From NCBI GenBank assembly GCA_025358115.1, contig JANYKQ010000033.1, positions 1 through 64,000 on the forward strand: a stretch of 64,000 nucleotides of DNA, in the 5' to 3' direction. The DNA is from Methanomicrobiales archaeon. Its GTDB lineage: Archaea; Halobacteriota; Methanomicrobia; Methanomicrobiales; Methanospirillaceae. This document shows, piece after piece, positions 42,125 through 51,643 of the stretch. Below the pieces are notes generated by a model. The model saw only the letters and a list, made by a program, of their open reading frames with translations, did not search any database and was not told the DNA's origin. Each line of letters starts with the position of its first letter. Within the stretch, counting starts at the first letter, position 1. The translations under genes and the position numbers were made by a program.

Positions 42125-42793
42125 TTATATCACCGTTAGTGAGTAGACCATATAGAGGATATAGAGGACAACCGGTATACCTACGCAGAGTGCAGCGTCA
42201 CGGGGCGAAAGTTTGCGGGAGTGCTGTATGCCAAAGATCCAGATGTTTGCACTCCAGAGGAGAAAAACCATCGAGATGATCATGGCGATCTGGCTGAGTT
42301 CCATCATCGCGGGATCATGCATCAGGGTTTTCACCGCTTCGGTCATGAGATCGGGATTCTGGGCCGCTGCTGCCGTGAGCTGGGGAACGTGAATCCGGGG
42401 AATATAATCCAGAGCGATGACGAAGGTGATGAGCGTTCCAAAGACCTGGGGAAGGTAGCCGTAACCAACGAACTCAAGTGTTCTCCTAAACGATCCTTCG
42501 CCTTTGAAAACAATTGAAAACGCATACATCACGCCCGTCCATATCACCCAGAAGATAAACGTACCAATCAGGGCACCCAGTACCGTTGTAAGTGAGATGA
42601 TCGTGCCCATGCCGGGCATGAGTCCGTTAAGCAATTGTCCGGTCAATCCCCCTATGAGGTACCCGTACATTGCACCGGCAATACCCCCGGCAAGGACCAC
42701 AAGTACCGGAAATTTCAGGCTCTCTTCTTCATTCATTGCATTCTGGAAGAATGCACCCGGTCTGATGAGCAGATCAATGATTGAATGTTTCAT
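42125..42793 (-). CDS. Yip1-family membrane protein
   Basis: A 222-residue protein with five predicted membrane spans and the Yip1 opening L-L-x-x-P-G-A-F-F near residues 9-15, then G-Y-G-Y-L-P-Q-V-F near 113-121. It is first in a four-gene operon (Yip1, surface protein, ATPase, permease); the stop and the next start are adjacent. GGAGAA eight bases before ATG 42793 is the ribosome site. Role in assembly or regulation of the pump is an inference. Confidence 0.78.
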   Translation of the reverse strand: MKHSIIDLLIRPGAFFQNAMNEEESLKFPVLVVLAGGIAGAMYGYLIGGLTGQLLNGLMPGMGTIISLTTVLGALIGTFIFWVIWTGVMYAFSIVFKGEGSFRRTLEFVGYGYLPQVFGTLITFVIALDYIPRIHVPQLTAAAAQNPDLMTEAVKTLMHDPAMMELSQIAMIISMVFLLWSANIWIFGIQHSRKLSPRDAALCVGIPVVLYILYMVYSLTVI

Positions 42794-43216
42794 CCGATGT
42801 TCTCCACGTTAGTTGAACACATCTGTTGTTGTAGAAATAACAACTTCTGTACAGATACTATTCTGAGTATATTAATGGTATGGCAGATGGAATCAAAAGT
42901 TTGTTGCTGTAATTAACTTATCTTTACAATAATTCCGCTCAGGAATGAAATCTCTAAAATGGAATATGACCCAGGTGTCCCCCGGAAAAAATGCCGATAA
43001 TTTTACCCTGTGTTCCCGGGTTCTGGCAGTATCTGTCGCGCCTTTTTTAATCCTGTTTCTGGCACGGTGATTTTGTGCCTGACGGTTCCGATATTCTTTT
43101 TATGAAAACGGATGTCCTGCTTCATACAAGAGAGTTTCAGTCAGTCCAATCCTCTATCAGGTCCTGGTGGCGCTGGTGCCTTCGTATTTCACCAGTAAAA
43201 TAACCGCAAATTCACA
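42794..43216. other. Intergenic region between divergent yip1-like operon and trpB2
   Basis: No gene is visible in these 423 bases. A TGTACA word lies at 42848-42853 near the promoter region of the Yip1 operon, and a T-rich stretch occurs at 43042-43052. The part closest to trpB2 holds the operator listed separately. Confidence 0.5.
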
Positions 43217-43246
43217 TATTTGTGCAACAATGTATATATTTGTACA
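43217..43246 (+). promoter_or_regulatory. TRP-box-like operator and TATA box of trpB2
   Basis: ATATTTGTGCAA and ATATTTGTACAA start exactly 20 bases apart (TGTGCA at 43221, TGTACA at 43241), with a TATATATT box at 43232-43239 between them. TGTACA is the TRP-box core bound by the TrpY repressor in Methanothermobacter. The TATA box lies about 26 bases before ATG 43262, so the site would block promoter access. TrpY itself is not in the window. Confidence 0.55.
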
Positions 43247-43261
43247 ATACAATGGTTATGT

Positions 43262-44620
43262 ATGCAGACAAAAATCCTCCTCGATGAGGAGCAGATGCCA
43301 AAAAAGTGGTACAATGTGCAGGCTGACTTAGCATCTCCGCTCGCTCCCCCGCTTCATCCCCAGACCCACAAACCCATCGGTCCTGCGGATCTTTCGGCTA
43401 TCTTCCCTATGGAGCTGATACGGCAGGAAGTAACTACCGATCGCCATATTGACATTCCCGAAGAAGTTCAGGATGTACTTCGTCTCTGGAGGCCAAGCCC
43501 CCTGTACCGTGCCCACAGGCTTGAAAAATTCTTAAAAACACCGGCAAAGATTTACTACAAGTGGGAAGGCGTCAGTCCCGCGGGCAGTCACAAGACAAAC
43601 ACATCGATCCCCCAGGCCTATTACAATATGAAGGCCGGGATCGAGAGGATCGCCACCGAGACGGGTGCAGGGCAGTGGGGATCTGCCATGTCCTTTGCAA
43701 CGATGCTCTATGACTTGGAATGCACAGTCTACATGGTCAGGTCGAGCTATACGCAGAAACCCTACCGGAAATCGATGATGCACGTCTGGGGGGCTGAATG
43801 TATTCCCAGCCCCAGCACCAAGACAAACGCCGGTCGTTCCATGCTCGAAAAAGATCCAGATACCCCGGGCAGTCTCGGGATGGCGATCTCTGAAGCAGTG
43901 GAGGATGCAGCATCCCACAGCAACACCAATTACGCACTGGGCTCGGTGCTGAACCATGTATGCCTCCACCAGACGATAATCGGGCTCGAATGCCGCGAAC
44001 AGCTGGCAATGGTTGATGACTACCCGGATGTCGTTATCGGCTGCGTAGGTGGCGGGTCCAATTTCGCCGGCATCGGGTTCCCGTTTGCCGGAGACAAACT
44101 GACCGGAAAGCACAAGGATGTGGATATTATCGGGGCCGAACCGGCCTCCTGCCCCACGCTGACCAAGGGATTGTTCACGTATGATCTTGCCGATGAAGCA
44201 GGTTACACCCCGCTCCTCAAGATGTTCACGCTCGGCCATGACTTTGTTCCTCCCTCCATGCATGCCGGCGGTCTCCGCTACCACGGGGACTCACCGATTG
44301 TCTCGCGCCTGGTGCACGATGGCGTAATGCGGGCGGTATCCTATCACCAGAGTGAAGTCTTTGATGCCGCCCAGACCTTTGCCCGGACGGAAGGGATCAT
44401 TGTGGCCCCCGAAACATCCCATGCGGTAAAAGCAGCAATCGATGAGGCACTCAAGTGCAAGAAGAGCGGCGAGGACAAGACGATCCTCTTCAACTGCTCG
44501 GGCCATGGCAACTTCGATATGTCGGCATACGATGCGTTTTATGCGGGTGAACTCGTGGATTATGAGTACCCGGATGCGCTGATCAGGGAATCACTGGCCC
44601 GGATTCCAAAAATTTCCTGA
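43262..44620 (+). CDS. trpB: TrpB2-type tryptophan synthase beta chain
   Basis: A 452-residue PLP enzyme of the TrpB2 group, which condenses indole and serine to tryptophan and usually stands apart from trpA. The PLP lysine is in [12 protein letters not shown] near residues 101-112; G-C-V-G-G-G-S-N-F near 260 binds the phosphate; the N-terminal extension R-P-S-P-L-Y-R-A and the H-x-G-G-L-R-Y-H-G segment are typical of TrpB2. ATG 43262 fits a leaderless transcript; the upstream in-frame ATG overlaps the promoter. Confidence 0.92.
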   Translation: MQTKILLDEEQMPKKWYNVQADLASPLAPPLHPQTHKPIGPADLSAIFPMELIRQEVTTDRHIDIPEEVQDVLRLWRPSPLYRAHRLEKFLKTPAKIYYKWEGVSPAGSHKTNTSIPQAYYNMKAGIERIATETGAGQWGSAMSFATMLYDLECTVYMVRSSYTQKPYRKSMMHVWGAECIPSPSTKTNAGRSMLEKDPDTPGSLGMAISEAVEDAASHSNTNYALGSVLNHVCLHQTIIGLECREQLAMVDDYPDVVIGCVGGGSNFAGIGFPFAGDKLTGKHKDVDIIGAEPASCPTLTKGLFTYDLADEAGYTPLLKMFTLGHDFVPPSMHAGGLRYHGDSPIVSRLVHDGVMRAVSYHQSEVFDAAQTFARTEGIIVAPETSHAVKAAIDEALKCKKSGEDKTILFNCSGHGNFDMSAYDAFYAGELVDYEYPDALIRESLARIPKIS

Positions 44621-44631
44621 AATTTTTTTTT

Positions 44632-45750
44632 ATGAAACGCATTGGTTTTCTCATCAACCCGGTTGCCGGCATGGGAGGGGCAGTCGGGCTCAAGGGAACC
44701 GATGGCAAAACAGAAGAAGCCCGTCGTCTCGGGGCATCTCCCCAGGCGCAGTTCCGGGCTCAGATTACGCTCGCACAGTTCTCACGACAGACCGGGCTGG
44801 GTTTTGTTACCTGTTCGGGCTCTATGGGAGAGTCTGCACTCAATGAAGCCGGAATACGGGGTATTCAGGTACTCTATCATTACCATGACGAGAGCAGTGC
44901 AGATGATACCCGTAAAGCTGCGCAAGCCTTTTTGAAATCCGGTGTTGACCTGATCCTTTTTTGCGGCGGAGATGGGACCGCCCGGGACATCTTTGATGCA
45001 GTAGGCCGGGATGTGCCTATCCTTGGAATCCCGGCCGGGGTGAAGATGTACTCTGCCGTCTTTGCCGTTGATCCGGCAACCGCGGCCGAACTTGTGACCC
45101 GATACGATACAACGTCACTCCGGGATTCAGAAGTGATGGACGTGGACGAGGATGCATACCGGCACGGCGAACTGAAAACCCGGTTATACGGTATTGCCCG
45201 GACACCGGTCCTGGCAGGAAAAGTCCAGGCGTCCAAGCACGTTTTTGAAGAGGGGGATGAGGAGCGCGCAAAAAAGGAGATTGCCCGTTTCATCCGGGAG
45301 ATCATGATTCCTGATGTGCTCTACATTCTTGGTGCGGGCACAACAACCGAATCCATTGCCCGTGAACTGGGGGTGAATAAGACCCTGCTGGGTGTTGATG
45401 CCGTACAAAACGGGAAGATTGTTGCATTGGATCTTTCCGAAAAAGCACTCTGGGCATTGTTGGAGGATGGGCAGGAAGCAAAAATTCTTCTCAGCCCGAT
45501 TGGGGCACAGGGTTTCATTCTTGGCCGGGGCAACCAGCAGATCAGTGCCCGTATTGTGAGAAAAGTGGGGATAGGAAATCTGATCATAGTTGCAACCCCT
45601 CACAAACTCCGGGAAACACCTGTTCTTTACGTTGACTCAGGAGATCCTTCGCTTGATGCGGCATTTGGCGAAACGATGCTCGTGGTTTCCGGGTATCGCA
45701 TGGCCCAGAAAAAGTGCATCTATCAGCCGGAAAAAAGGAAAAAAGTTTAA
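44632..45750 (+). CDS. ATP-NAD kinase family protein
   Basis: A 372-residue protein of the COG3199 branch of NAD kinases. G-F-L-I-N-P-V-A-G-M-G-G opens the fold and F-C-G-G-D-G-T-A-R-D near residues 104-113 is the diagnostic kinase motif; I-P-A-G-V-K-M-Y-S follows near 128-136. The larger size compared with NadK (about 280) is normal for this branch. Phosphorylation of NAD or of another nucleotide-like substrate (as in acetoin operons) is possible. The end overlaps the convergent transporter gene by four bases. Confidence 0.82.
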   Translation: MKRIGFLINPVAGMGGAVGLKGTDGKTEEARRLGASPQAQFRAQITLAQFSRQTGLGFVTCSGSMGESALNEAGIRGIQVLYHYHDESSADDTRKAAQAFLKSGVDLILFCGGDGTARDIFDAVGRDVPILGIPAGVKMYSAVFAVDPATAAELVTRYDTTSLRDSEVMDVDEDAYRHGELKTRLYGIARTPVLAGKVQASKHVFEEGDEERAKKEIARFIREIMIPDVLYILGAGTTTESIARELGVNKTLLGVDAVQNGKIVALDLSEKALWALLEDGQEAKILLSPIGAQGFILGRGNQQISARIVRKVGIGNLIIVATPHKLRETPVLYVDSGDPSLDAAFGETMLVVSGYRMAQKKCIYQPEKRKKV

Positions 45751-47012
45751 TTTTTCAGGGGAGCCTGCGGCGGTTTTAACATTGTATATGCAATGAGGAG
45801 ACCGATGACCGCAAGTGCAAGCACTATGGGAAAAACCCCGAGATACGATCCGGTTGACGTCTTGATGAACCCGGCGAGTTGTGGCCCTGCTATTGCGCCT
45901 GCACCATAGGCAAGGAAGATAACGCCATAGCATCGCGGGTAATCTCCTGTGCCGAAATAGCTGCCGGCAGCTGTAGGTGCAATTGCCAGCCAGCCTCCCA
46001 GACACCCCCAGAGCACAGCAAAGGCGATGATGTATACCAGCGAGGAATGGACCTGCCACATCAGCAGGGATGCAAGTGCTATGAGAACAAACGAGACCAT
46101 TGCTGCGTTTCGCGGCGTGAACTTGTCCGTCAGTGCACCAAATACCGGTCGTCCGCCTCCATTGAAGACTGCAAAGAACCCGACCAGCATGGTGGCAAGC
46201 CCGGTCTCAATGCCTACATCGGTACCGACCGGTTTTGCAATCGAGATGGCCATCAGTCCGGCCAGGCAGCCGATGAAGTAACAAGCCCAGAGTGCATAGA
46301 ATGACGGTGTCCTGAGCATCTGTTCGCGCCTGAACTCGCAGGTGACATGCTGACCTGCAACAGGTGCAGGGGGCGTCCATCCTGCTGGTTTCCACCCGGC
46401 TTTCGGGAATTTCAGGGGCATGGCTAACAGTATTGTCAAGATGACCATCACAACCCCGAAGATCCGGAATGTGTTCATAACGCCATAGGCTCCGATGAAA
46501 TATCCTGCAAGATTGGCGGTAATGAGTGCTGAGAACCCGAATCCAAGGACCGTCAGGCCAACCGCGAGCCCCCTCCTGTCAGGGAACCACCGCGCCGATA
46601 CTGCAACCGGAACCCCGTACGCAATACCAACACCCACACCCCCGATGATACCATACACAACATACAGCATCGGGACAGAATTGGCAAACGATGCCAGCAG
46701 CCAGCCAAGGCCGGTCAGGATCCCGCCAACAATGGTCACATTCCGTGGCCCGTACTGTTCTATGTATTTACCGGTAAGCGGCATAGCAATAGCAAAGAAT
46801 GCCAGGAAGACCGAGAACGGCAGAAGGATATCATTGGCGCTGACCTGCTGTCCCAGAGTGCCAGTAAAATAATCGGTGAGCGGTTTGACAAAGACACTCC
46901 ACGAATAGATCGCGCCCAGGCACAGGTTGATGACCATTCCCAGAATAACAAGTATCCATCGCCCTTTCTCCGGTTCCATGCCGAATAGTTTTTCCTGAAC
47001 GGTTTCGCTCAT
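45747..47012 (-). CDS. OFA-family MFS transporter, probable acetate or formate carrier
   Basis: A 421-residue MFS protein with 12 spans, of the oxalate/formate antiporter family. N-terminal W-I-L-V-I-L-G-M-V-I-N-L-C-L-G-A-I-Y-S-W-S-V-F near residues 20-42 and G-P-R-N-V-T near 90 are family motifs; F-N-G-G-G-R-P-V-F-G-A-L-T-D-K near 276-290 is the second-half MFS loop. It lies 23 bases downstream of acs on the same strand, so monocarboxylate uptake for acetyl-CoA synthesis is the likely role. Confidence 0.85.
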   Translation of the reverse strand: MSETVQEKLFGMEPEKGRWILVILGMVINLCLGAIYSWSVFVKPLTDYFTGTLGQQVSANDILLPFSVFLAFFAIAMPLTGKYIEQYGPRNVTIVGGILTGLGWLLASFANSVPMLYVVYGIIGGVGVGIAYGVPVAVSARWFPDRRGLAVGLTVLGFGFSALITANLAGYFIGAYGVMNTFRIFGVVMVILTILLAMPLKFPKAGWKPAGWTPPAPVAGQHVTCEFRREQMLRTPSFYALWACYFIGCLAGLMAISIAKPVGTDVGIETGLATMLVGFFAVFNGGGRPVFGALTDKFTPRNAAMVSFVLIALASLLMWQVHSSLVYIIAFAVLWGCLGGWLAIAPTAAGSYFGTGDYPRCYGVIFLAYGAGAIAGPQLAGFIKTSTGSYLGVFPIVLALAVIGLLIAYTMLKPPQAPLKN

Positions 47013-47035
47013 TTTTCCCTCGTAAAAATATTGGA

Positions 47036-48931
47036 TTATTCCTCAAGTGTTGAGATATCGCCGGGGTCCATACCCATCTCCTTAGCTTTTAATACGCGGC
47101 GCATGATCTTGCCGCTCCGGGTCTTGGGTAGTTTATCGACAAAGTCGATCTCCTGGGGGACCGCGATCGGCCCCATGGTCATACGCACGTGATACATCAG
47201 GTCCTGCTTGAGCTTATCGCTGGATGTAAAACCAACACGGAGGATCACAAATGCCTTGATGGAGTTGCCTTTCAGCTCGTCAGGTTTTCCGATAACTGCT
47301 GATTCGGCTACTGCATGGTGGGAAACCAGCGAGCTCTCGACTTCAGCGGTGCCGATATTGTGACCTGCAACCACGATGATGTCATCAGACCTGCCAAGGA
47401 TCATGATATACCCGTCAAGGCCTTTCACCGCAAGATCGCCTACCGTGTAGACGCCTTTGATCGTTTCCCAGTATACGCGGTACCGGGCATCATCCTGCCA
47501 GACCGTCCGGAGCATGGATGGCCATGGGGATTTGACCACAAGGAGCCCTCCGGTGCCGGGTTGGACGGAGTTCCCATCCTTGTCAACCACATCCGCTTCA
47601 ATGCCCGGGATGGGTCTTCCGGCAAAACCCGGACGCATGGGTTCGCCAATCATTGTGGTGATCATGTGCATACCGGTCTCGGTCTGCCACCACGTATCAA
47701 GGATCGGGATCTTGTCCTTGCCAATGACATGGTAGTACCACTCGAACGCCTCGGGATTCAGCGGCTCCCCTACCGATCCGATGATTCGCAGCGAGCTTAA
47801 GTTGTATTTGTTCGGCCATGTCTCCCCCAGTTTCATGAACATCCGGATCGCTGTCGGTGCCGTATAGAAGATGGTTATCTTCTGTTCCTCGATAAGGCTC
47901 CAGTAACTGCCGGCGTCGGGATAATCCGGTGTGAGCTCGGACATGAATACCGTTGCCCCGACAGCAAGCGGGCCATATACAATGTAACTGTGGCCGGTGA
48001 TCCAGCCCGGATCTGCCGTACACCAGAAGATATCCTCGTCCTTCATATCAAAGACGTATTTGCTGGTGTAGTAGGTCCCGACCATGTAACCGCCACATGT
48101 GTGAACGATTCCTTTGGGCTTTCCGGTGGATCCTGATGTATACAGCGTGAAGAGCGGATCTTCAGCATCCATGACTTCAGCCGGGCATTCCTGCGGGGCG
48201 CTTGCCATGATCTCGTTGAAATCCAGTTCAAGGCCAGCTCTCAGATCAATCTGCGGATCCAGCCGCCGGAGTACAATAACATGCTCTACCGAGGCGCAAT
48301 CGACGATAGCTTCGTCAACGATCGATTTCAGCTGGATTGTTTTGCCACGGCGCATTCCGATGTCTGCGGTGATGACGACTTTTGCGGAAGCATCCTGGAT
48401 ACGCATCTTGAGCGCTGCAGATCCAAATCCCCCGAATACCACGCTGTGCACTGCACCGATACGGGCGCACGCAAGCATGGCAACCATCTGCTCGGGTACG
48501 AGCGGCATATAGATGCATATGCGATCGCCTTTTTTGATCCCGATCTTTTTGAGTGCGTTGGCAAATCTCATCACTTTGCCGAGCAGCTGCTGGTAGGTAT
48601 AGATGCGTTCTGCACCATTCTCTCCCCGCCAGATGAGTGCTGCCTTGTTGCGCCGCTGACTTTTGACATGGCGGTCAAGACAGTTTGCGGTAATGTTGAG
48701 CTGTGCGTTGATGAACCATTTTGCATACGGATAGTTCCACTCCTTCACCGCGCTCCAGGGCCGGATCCATTCCAGCTCCCCGGCCATTTTTGCCCAGAAT
48801 CCATCCGGGTCAGCCAGAAAAGCATCGTAGGCTTTCTGGTAGTCTCCCATCCATGCATTTTTTCTATACTGTGGGTCGGGTGTGTATGATTTCACATCCT
48901 CGACGAGTCTGACGTTAAAATCCTCTGTCAT
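47036..48931 (-). CDS. acs: Acetyl-CoA synthetase (AMP-forming)
   Basis: A 631-residue acetate-CoA ligase. The AMP-binding core T-L-Y-T-S-G-S-T-G-K-P-K-G near residues 259-271, the W-W-Q-T-E-T-G motif near 407-413 and the C-terminal P-K-T-R-S-G-K-I-M-R-R with the catalytic, acetylation-prone lysine are complete. It activates acetate for biosynthesis. An AGGTGG ribosome site lies about eight bases before the ATG; the TATA box is at 48970-48981. Confidence 0.94.
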   Translation of the reverse strand: MTEDFNVRLVEDVKSYTPDPQYRKNAWMGDYQKAYDAFLADPDGFWAKMAGELEWIRPWSAVKEWNYPYAKWFINAQLNITANCLDRHVKSQRRNKAALIWRGENGAERIYTYQQLLGKVMRFANALKKIGIKKGDRICIYMPLVPEQMVAMLACARIGAVHSVVFGGFGSAALKMRIQDASAKVVITADIGMRRGKTIQLKSIVDEAIVDCASVEHVIVLRRLDPQIDLRAGLELDFNEIMASAPQECPAEVMDAEDPLFTLYTSGSTGKPKGIVHTCGGYMVGTYYTSKYVFDMKDEDIFWCTADPGWITGHSYIVYGPLAVGATVFMSELTPDYPDAGSYWSLIEEQKITIFYTAPTAIRMFMKLGETWPNKYNLSSLRIIGSVGEPLNPEAFEWYYHVIGKDKIPILDTWWQTETGMHMITTMIGEPMRPGFAGRPIPGIEADVVDKDGNSVQPGTGGLLVVKSPWPSMLRTVWQDDARYRVYWETIKGVYTVGDLAVKGLDGYIMILGRSDDIIVVAGHNIGTAEVESSLVSHHAVAESAVIGKPDELKGNSIKAFVILRVGFTSSDKLKQDLMYHVRMTMGPIAVPQEIDFVDKLPKTRSGKIMRRVLKAKEMGMDPGDISTLEE

Positions 48932-48969
48932 GTGCCCACCTATTTTACATTATTAATCATGCTGAACTT

Positions 48970-49003
48970 CCTATATATATCTTGTCGAAGTACTGTTCGA
49001 CAA
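48970..49003 (-). promoter_or_regulatory. acs promoter with adjacent palindrome
   Basis: A TATA box (ATATATATAGG on the minus strand, 48970-48981) lies about 45 bases before acs. Directly upstream of it, TTGTCGAA and TTCGACAA (48982-48989, 48996-49003) form a perfect 8-base inverted repeat with a 6-base spacer. Abutting the TFB/TBP site, it is well placed for a regulator of acetate use. Confidence 0.55.
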
Positions 49004-49140
49004 TTCGTTATCCATTTTTTTTGGCGTGATATTGGACAATTGAATACTTTTCTTCAACATGAAAATGATTGGACATTCTGCGCTGAACATATGGTGGATA
49101 TAAAAAGGGTTATCTGTCCGGGTTTTTCAATATAGGATTG

Positions 49141-50055
49141 ATGCTCGATAAATTCAAGGGGTGCCTGCTGGGTGCAGCAATCGGCGATGCTCTGGGTATG
49201 CCCAACGAGAGCGGTGCTCCTAACTTAAACAAGATGAAGTACGGGTACCGCCGTCCCTACAAAGGTCACCCCAACGAGGAGTTGAACCCCGGGCAATATA
49301 CAGATGACACCCAGATGATGATCCTTGTCGGAACTCTCATCGCTGATGGTAAGTTCAACGAAGAGCGGTACATGACTGCCCTCAGGGAACTTTACTCGCG
49401 GGGAAAACTCCGTTTTCCCGATGGGTCAGTTTCTTCGGCCTGTGAGCACCCGGTGAAAGAGAACATTCCCCAGAAGGGAGTGAAATCCACCACCTCTGGT
49501 TGTCTCCCCATCGCTGTGCCGTTTGCCCTGGCATTTCCTGATATGAGTGAGGGTTGCGAAAGGGCTGTCCGGGCCTGCAATGTCACCCACTCACACCCGG
49601 CTGCACACGCCGCAGTTTCTACTGTTGTTACTCTTCTTTACCATGCCCTCCACGACAGCCCTGACCCTGTTGGAAAGGCAATACACAAAGCCCAGGCAGA
49701 AGACGAGGTTCTTGGAGGGAAGATCAGGAATGCGATACTCCTGGAAAAAGAGGGGATGGAGACCGAGACCGCACTTCTCAAGATTGGTAACGATGTCTCC
49801 GTTTTCCAGACCCTGCCTATGGCATTCTTCCTGATCAGCCGATATTCCCATCCGCCGGATCTCCTCACCGTTGCTGCCAATACCGGGGGAAATACCGACA
49901 CCATCGCATGCATCTGCGGTGCATATCTCGGTGCGGCAAAAGGGATCGGGGCACTTCCCGCCGATCTTCTGGAAGGCCTTGAAGACCGCCAGCGTATCGA
50001 ACTGCTCGGTCAGCGGCTGCACAACGTCTATTCCCGTAAACTGGAAAAGATGTAA
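49141..50055 (+). CDS. ADP-ribosylglycohydrolase family protein
   Basis: A protein of about 304 residues of the DraG/ARH family, which removes ADP-ribose from modified proteins or other molecules. The N-terminal G-C-L-L-G-A-A-I-G-D-A-L-G-M-P, the metal motif Y-T-D-D-T-Q-M-M near residues 56-63 and the C-terminal N-T-G-G-N-T-D-T-I-A near 246-255 are intact, so both magnesium sites look active. ATG 49141 is preferred to the preceding TTG; a GATATAAAAAGG box is at 49097-49108. No partner ADP-ribosyltransferase is adjacent. Confidence 0.88.
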   Translation: MLDKFKGCLLGAAIGDALGMPNESGAPNLNKMKYGYRRPYKGHPNEELNPGQYTDDTQMMILVGTLIADGKFNEERYMTALRELYSRGKLRFPDGSVSSACEHPVKENIPQKGVKSTTSGCLPIAVPFALAFPDMSEGCERAVRACNVTHSHPAAHAAVSTVVTLLYHALHDSPDPVGKAIHKAQAEDEVLGGKIRNAILLEKEGMETETALLKIGNDVSVFQTLPMAFFLISRYSHPPDLLTVAANTGGNTDTIACICGAYLGAAKGIGALPADLLEGLEDRQRIELLGQRLHNVYSRKLEKM

Positions 50056-50153
50056 ATCCCCTTTTATAAAAAATGTATCCGGACATGCTTCATGCCATGA
50101 GTCTGCGGATCTCCTCAACAAGCATTAAATTTTGACAGTCGGATACTCTTTAT

Positions 50154-51140
50154 ATGAAAATTGCGATTATCGGGGCCTCCGGCTATGCCGGTGGTGAACT
50201 GGTTCGCCTTCTGGTTCATCACTCAACAGCAAAAGTCACGTGTGCCACTTCCCGCAAACTGGCAGGAACCCCTCTTGACCAGATCCATCCCCACTTAAAA
50301 GGGTTTACCAGCCTCAAATTCGAGAATCCTGAGATAGATGCAATTGACGCCGATGTAGCATTCCTTGCAGTTCCTCACACGGCAGCGATGACCTATGCCG
50401 GCAAGCTGCTGGAACGGGGGATCAAAGTCGTGGATCTCAGTGCGGATTACCGGTTGCCAAAAGCCATCTATGAGAAGGTGTATGGCGTAACACATAGCGA
50501 TTTTTTCCCTGCACCCTATGGTATCCCCGAACTCCACCGGAAGGCATGTATCAACGCCAAGTTTGTTGCAAATCCCGGGTGCTTCCCCACGGGAGCAACC
50601 CTGGCTGCTGCCCCACTCGCGAAGCATGCCCACACGGTCATCTTTGATTCCAAATCCGGGGTAAGCGGTGCAGGTGACAATCCGTCCGCCACCACCCACT
50701 ATCCGAATGTCGGGGACAATGTCGGGCCCTACAAATGGACGAGTCATCGCCATCTTGCCGAGATGAAGCAGGAACTTGCCGGGCTTGGTTCAAAAGCAAA
50801 TGTCTACTTTACCCCCCATCTTGTCCCGGTGAACCGCGGGATTCTCACAACGGCCCATATCCTGCTCAATGAACCTCTTGAGCAGAAAGAGGTAGAGAAA
50901 CTCTACCACGATTTCTATAAGGATGAATATTTCGTCCGGTACCAGAAGCCCTCGCTTGCCGCAGTCCGCGGGAGCAACTTCTGCGACCTGATGGTGGAGA
51001 GCGAAGGACTGCGTGTCGTTGCCGTCTCTGCCATCGACAACCTGGTGAAAGGTGCAAGCGGACAGGCTATCCAGAACATGAACCTGATGTGCGGGCTTTC
51101 TGAACGGGATGGACTTGTTGGTGCAGGGATGCTCCCGTAG
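50154..51140 (+). CDS. argC: N-acetyl-gamma-glutamyl-phosphate reductase
   Basis: A 328-residue NADP-dependent reductase of arginine synthesis. [10 protein letters not shown] at residues 7-16 binds the cofactor and A-N-P-G-C-F-P-T-G near 139-147 contains the catalytic cysteine. H-R-H near 196 and P-H-L-V-P near 222-226 also match. First gene of argC-CBS-argJ-argB. Confidence 0.94.
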   Translation: MKIAIIGASGYAGGELVRLLVHHSTAKVTCATSRKLAGTPLDQIHPHLKGFTSLKFENPEIDAIDADVAFLAVPHTAAMTYAGKLLERGIKVVDLSADYRLPKAIYEKVYGVTHSDFFPAPYGIPELHRKACINAKFVANPGCFPTGATLAAAPLAKHAHTVIFDSKSGVSGAGDNPSATTHYPNVGDNVGPYKWTSHRHLAEMKQELAGLGSKANVYFTPHLVPVNRGILTTAHILLNEPLEQKEVEKLYHDFYKDEYFVRYQKPSLAAVRGSNFCDLMVESEGLRVVAVSAIDNLVKGASGQAIQNMNLMCGLSERDGLVGAGMLP

Positions 51141-51148
51141 GTGTTATC

Positions 51149-51643
51149 ATGCTGGTGAAAGACGCAATGACAAAAAACCCGGTAGTCTGCTCTGCCGAAA
51201 CCCCTCTCCGCGATGCGGTTGGCCTGTTCCGGAAGCATCACATCGGTGGCCTTCCCGTAATGGAAGGAAGGGAGCTTGTCGGAATGCTGACTGAATCAGA
51301 TCTCATCTCGCTTCTCGAATCCGAACGGATTTCCGATGATCTCTGGCTGCCGTCACCGTTCGAGATCATTGAGATTCCGATCCGTGAGTACGTGAACTGG
51401 GAAAAGACCAAGCATGCCCTCCGCAATATCGGCGATATGCCGGCAAAGAAGGTGATGACCCATCACGTGATCACCGCAACCGAAGATATGGAAGTAGAGA
51501 CTGCCGCATCCCTGATGCTTAAAGAGGGCGTTACCCGCCTTCCTGTAATGCAGGGCAAAAAACTCGTCGGGATCCTGACCCGTTCAGATATCATCAATGC
51601 AATCGGTGCATCCCAGGATACCAATGGAGCAGGAGAAGAATGA
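51149..51643 (+). CDS. Protein with two CBS domains
   Basis: A 164-residue pair of CBS domains (about 1-60 and 95-160) that normally bind adenine nucleotides. V-K-D-A-M-T-K-N-P-V-V-C and V-M-T-H-H-V-I-T-A mark the starts of the two domains, each ending with a G-x-L-T-x-S-D. It is wedged between argC and argJ, nine bases after argC and overlapping argJ by four, so it is translated together with the arginine enzymes and may tune them in response to AMP/ATP. No fused enzyme domain is present. Confidence 0.88.
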   Translation: MLVKDAMTKNPVVCSAETPLRDAVGLFRKHHIGGLPVMEGRELVGMLTESDLISLLESERISDDLWLPSPFEIIEIPIREYVNWEKTKHALRNIGDMPAKKVMTHHVITATEDMEVETAASLMLKEGVTRLPVMQGKKLVGILTRSDIINAIGASQDTNGAGEE

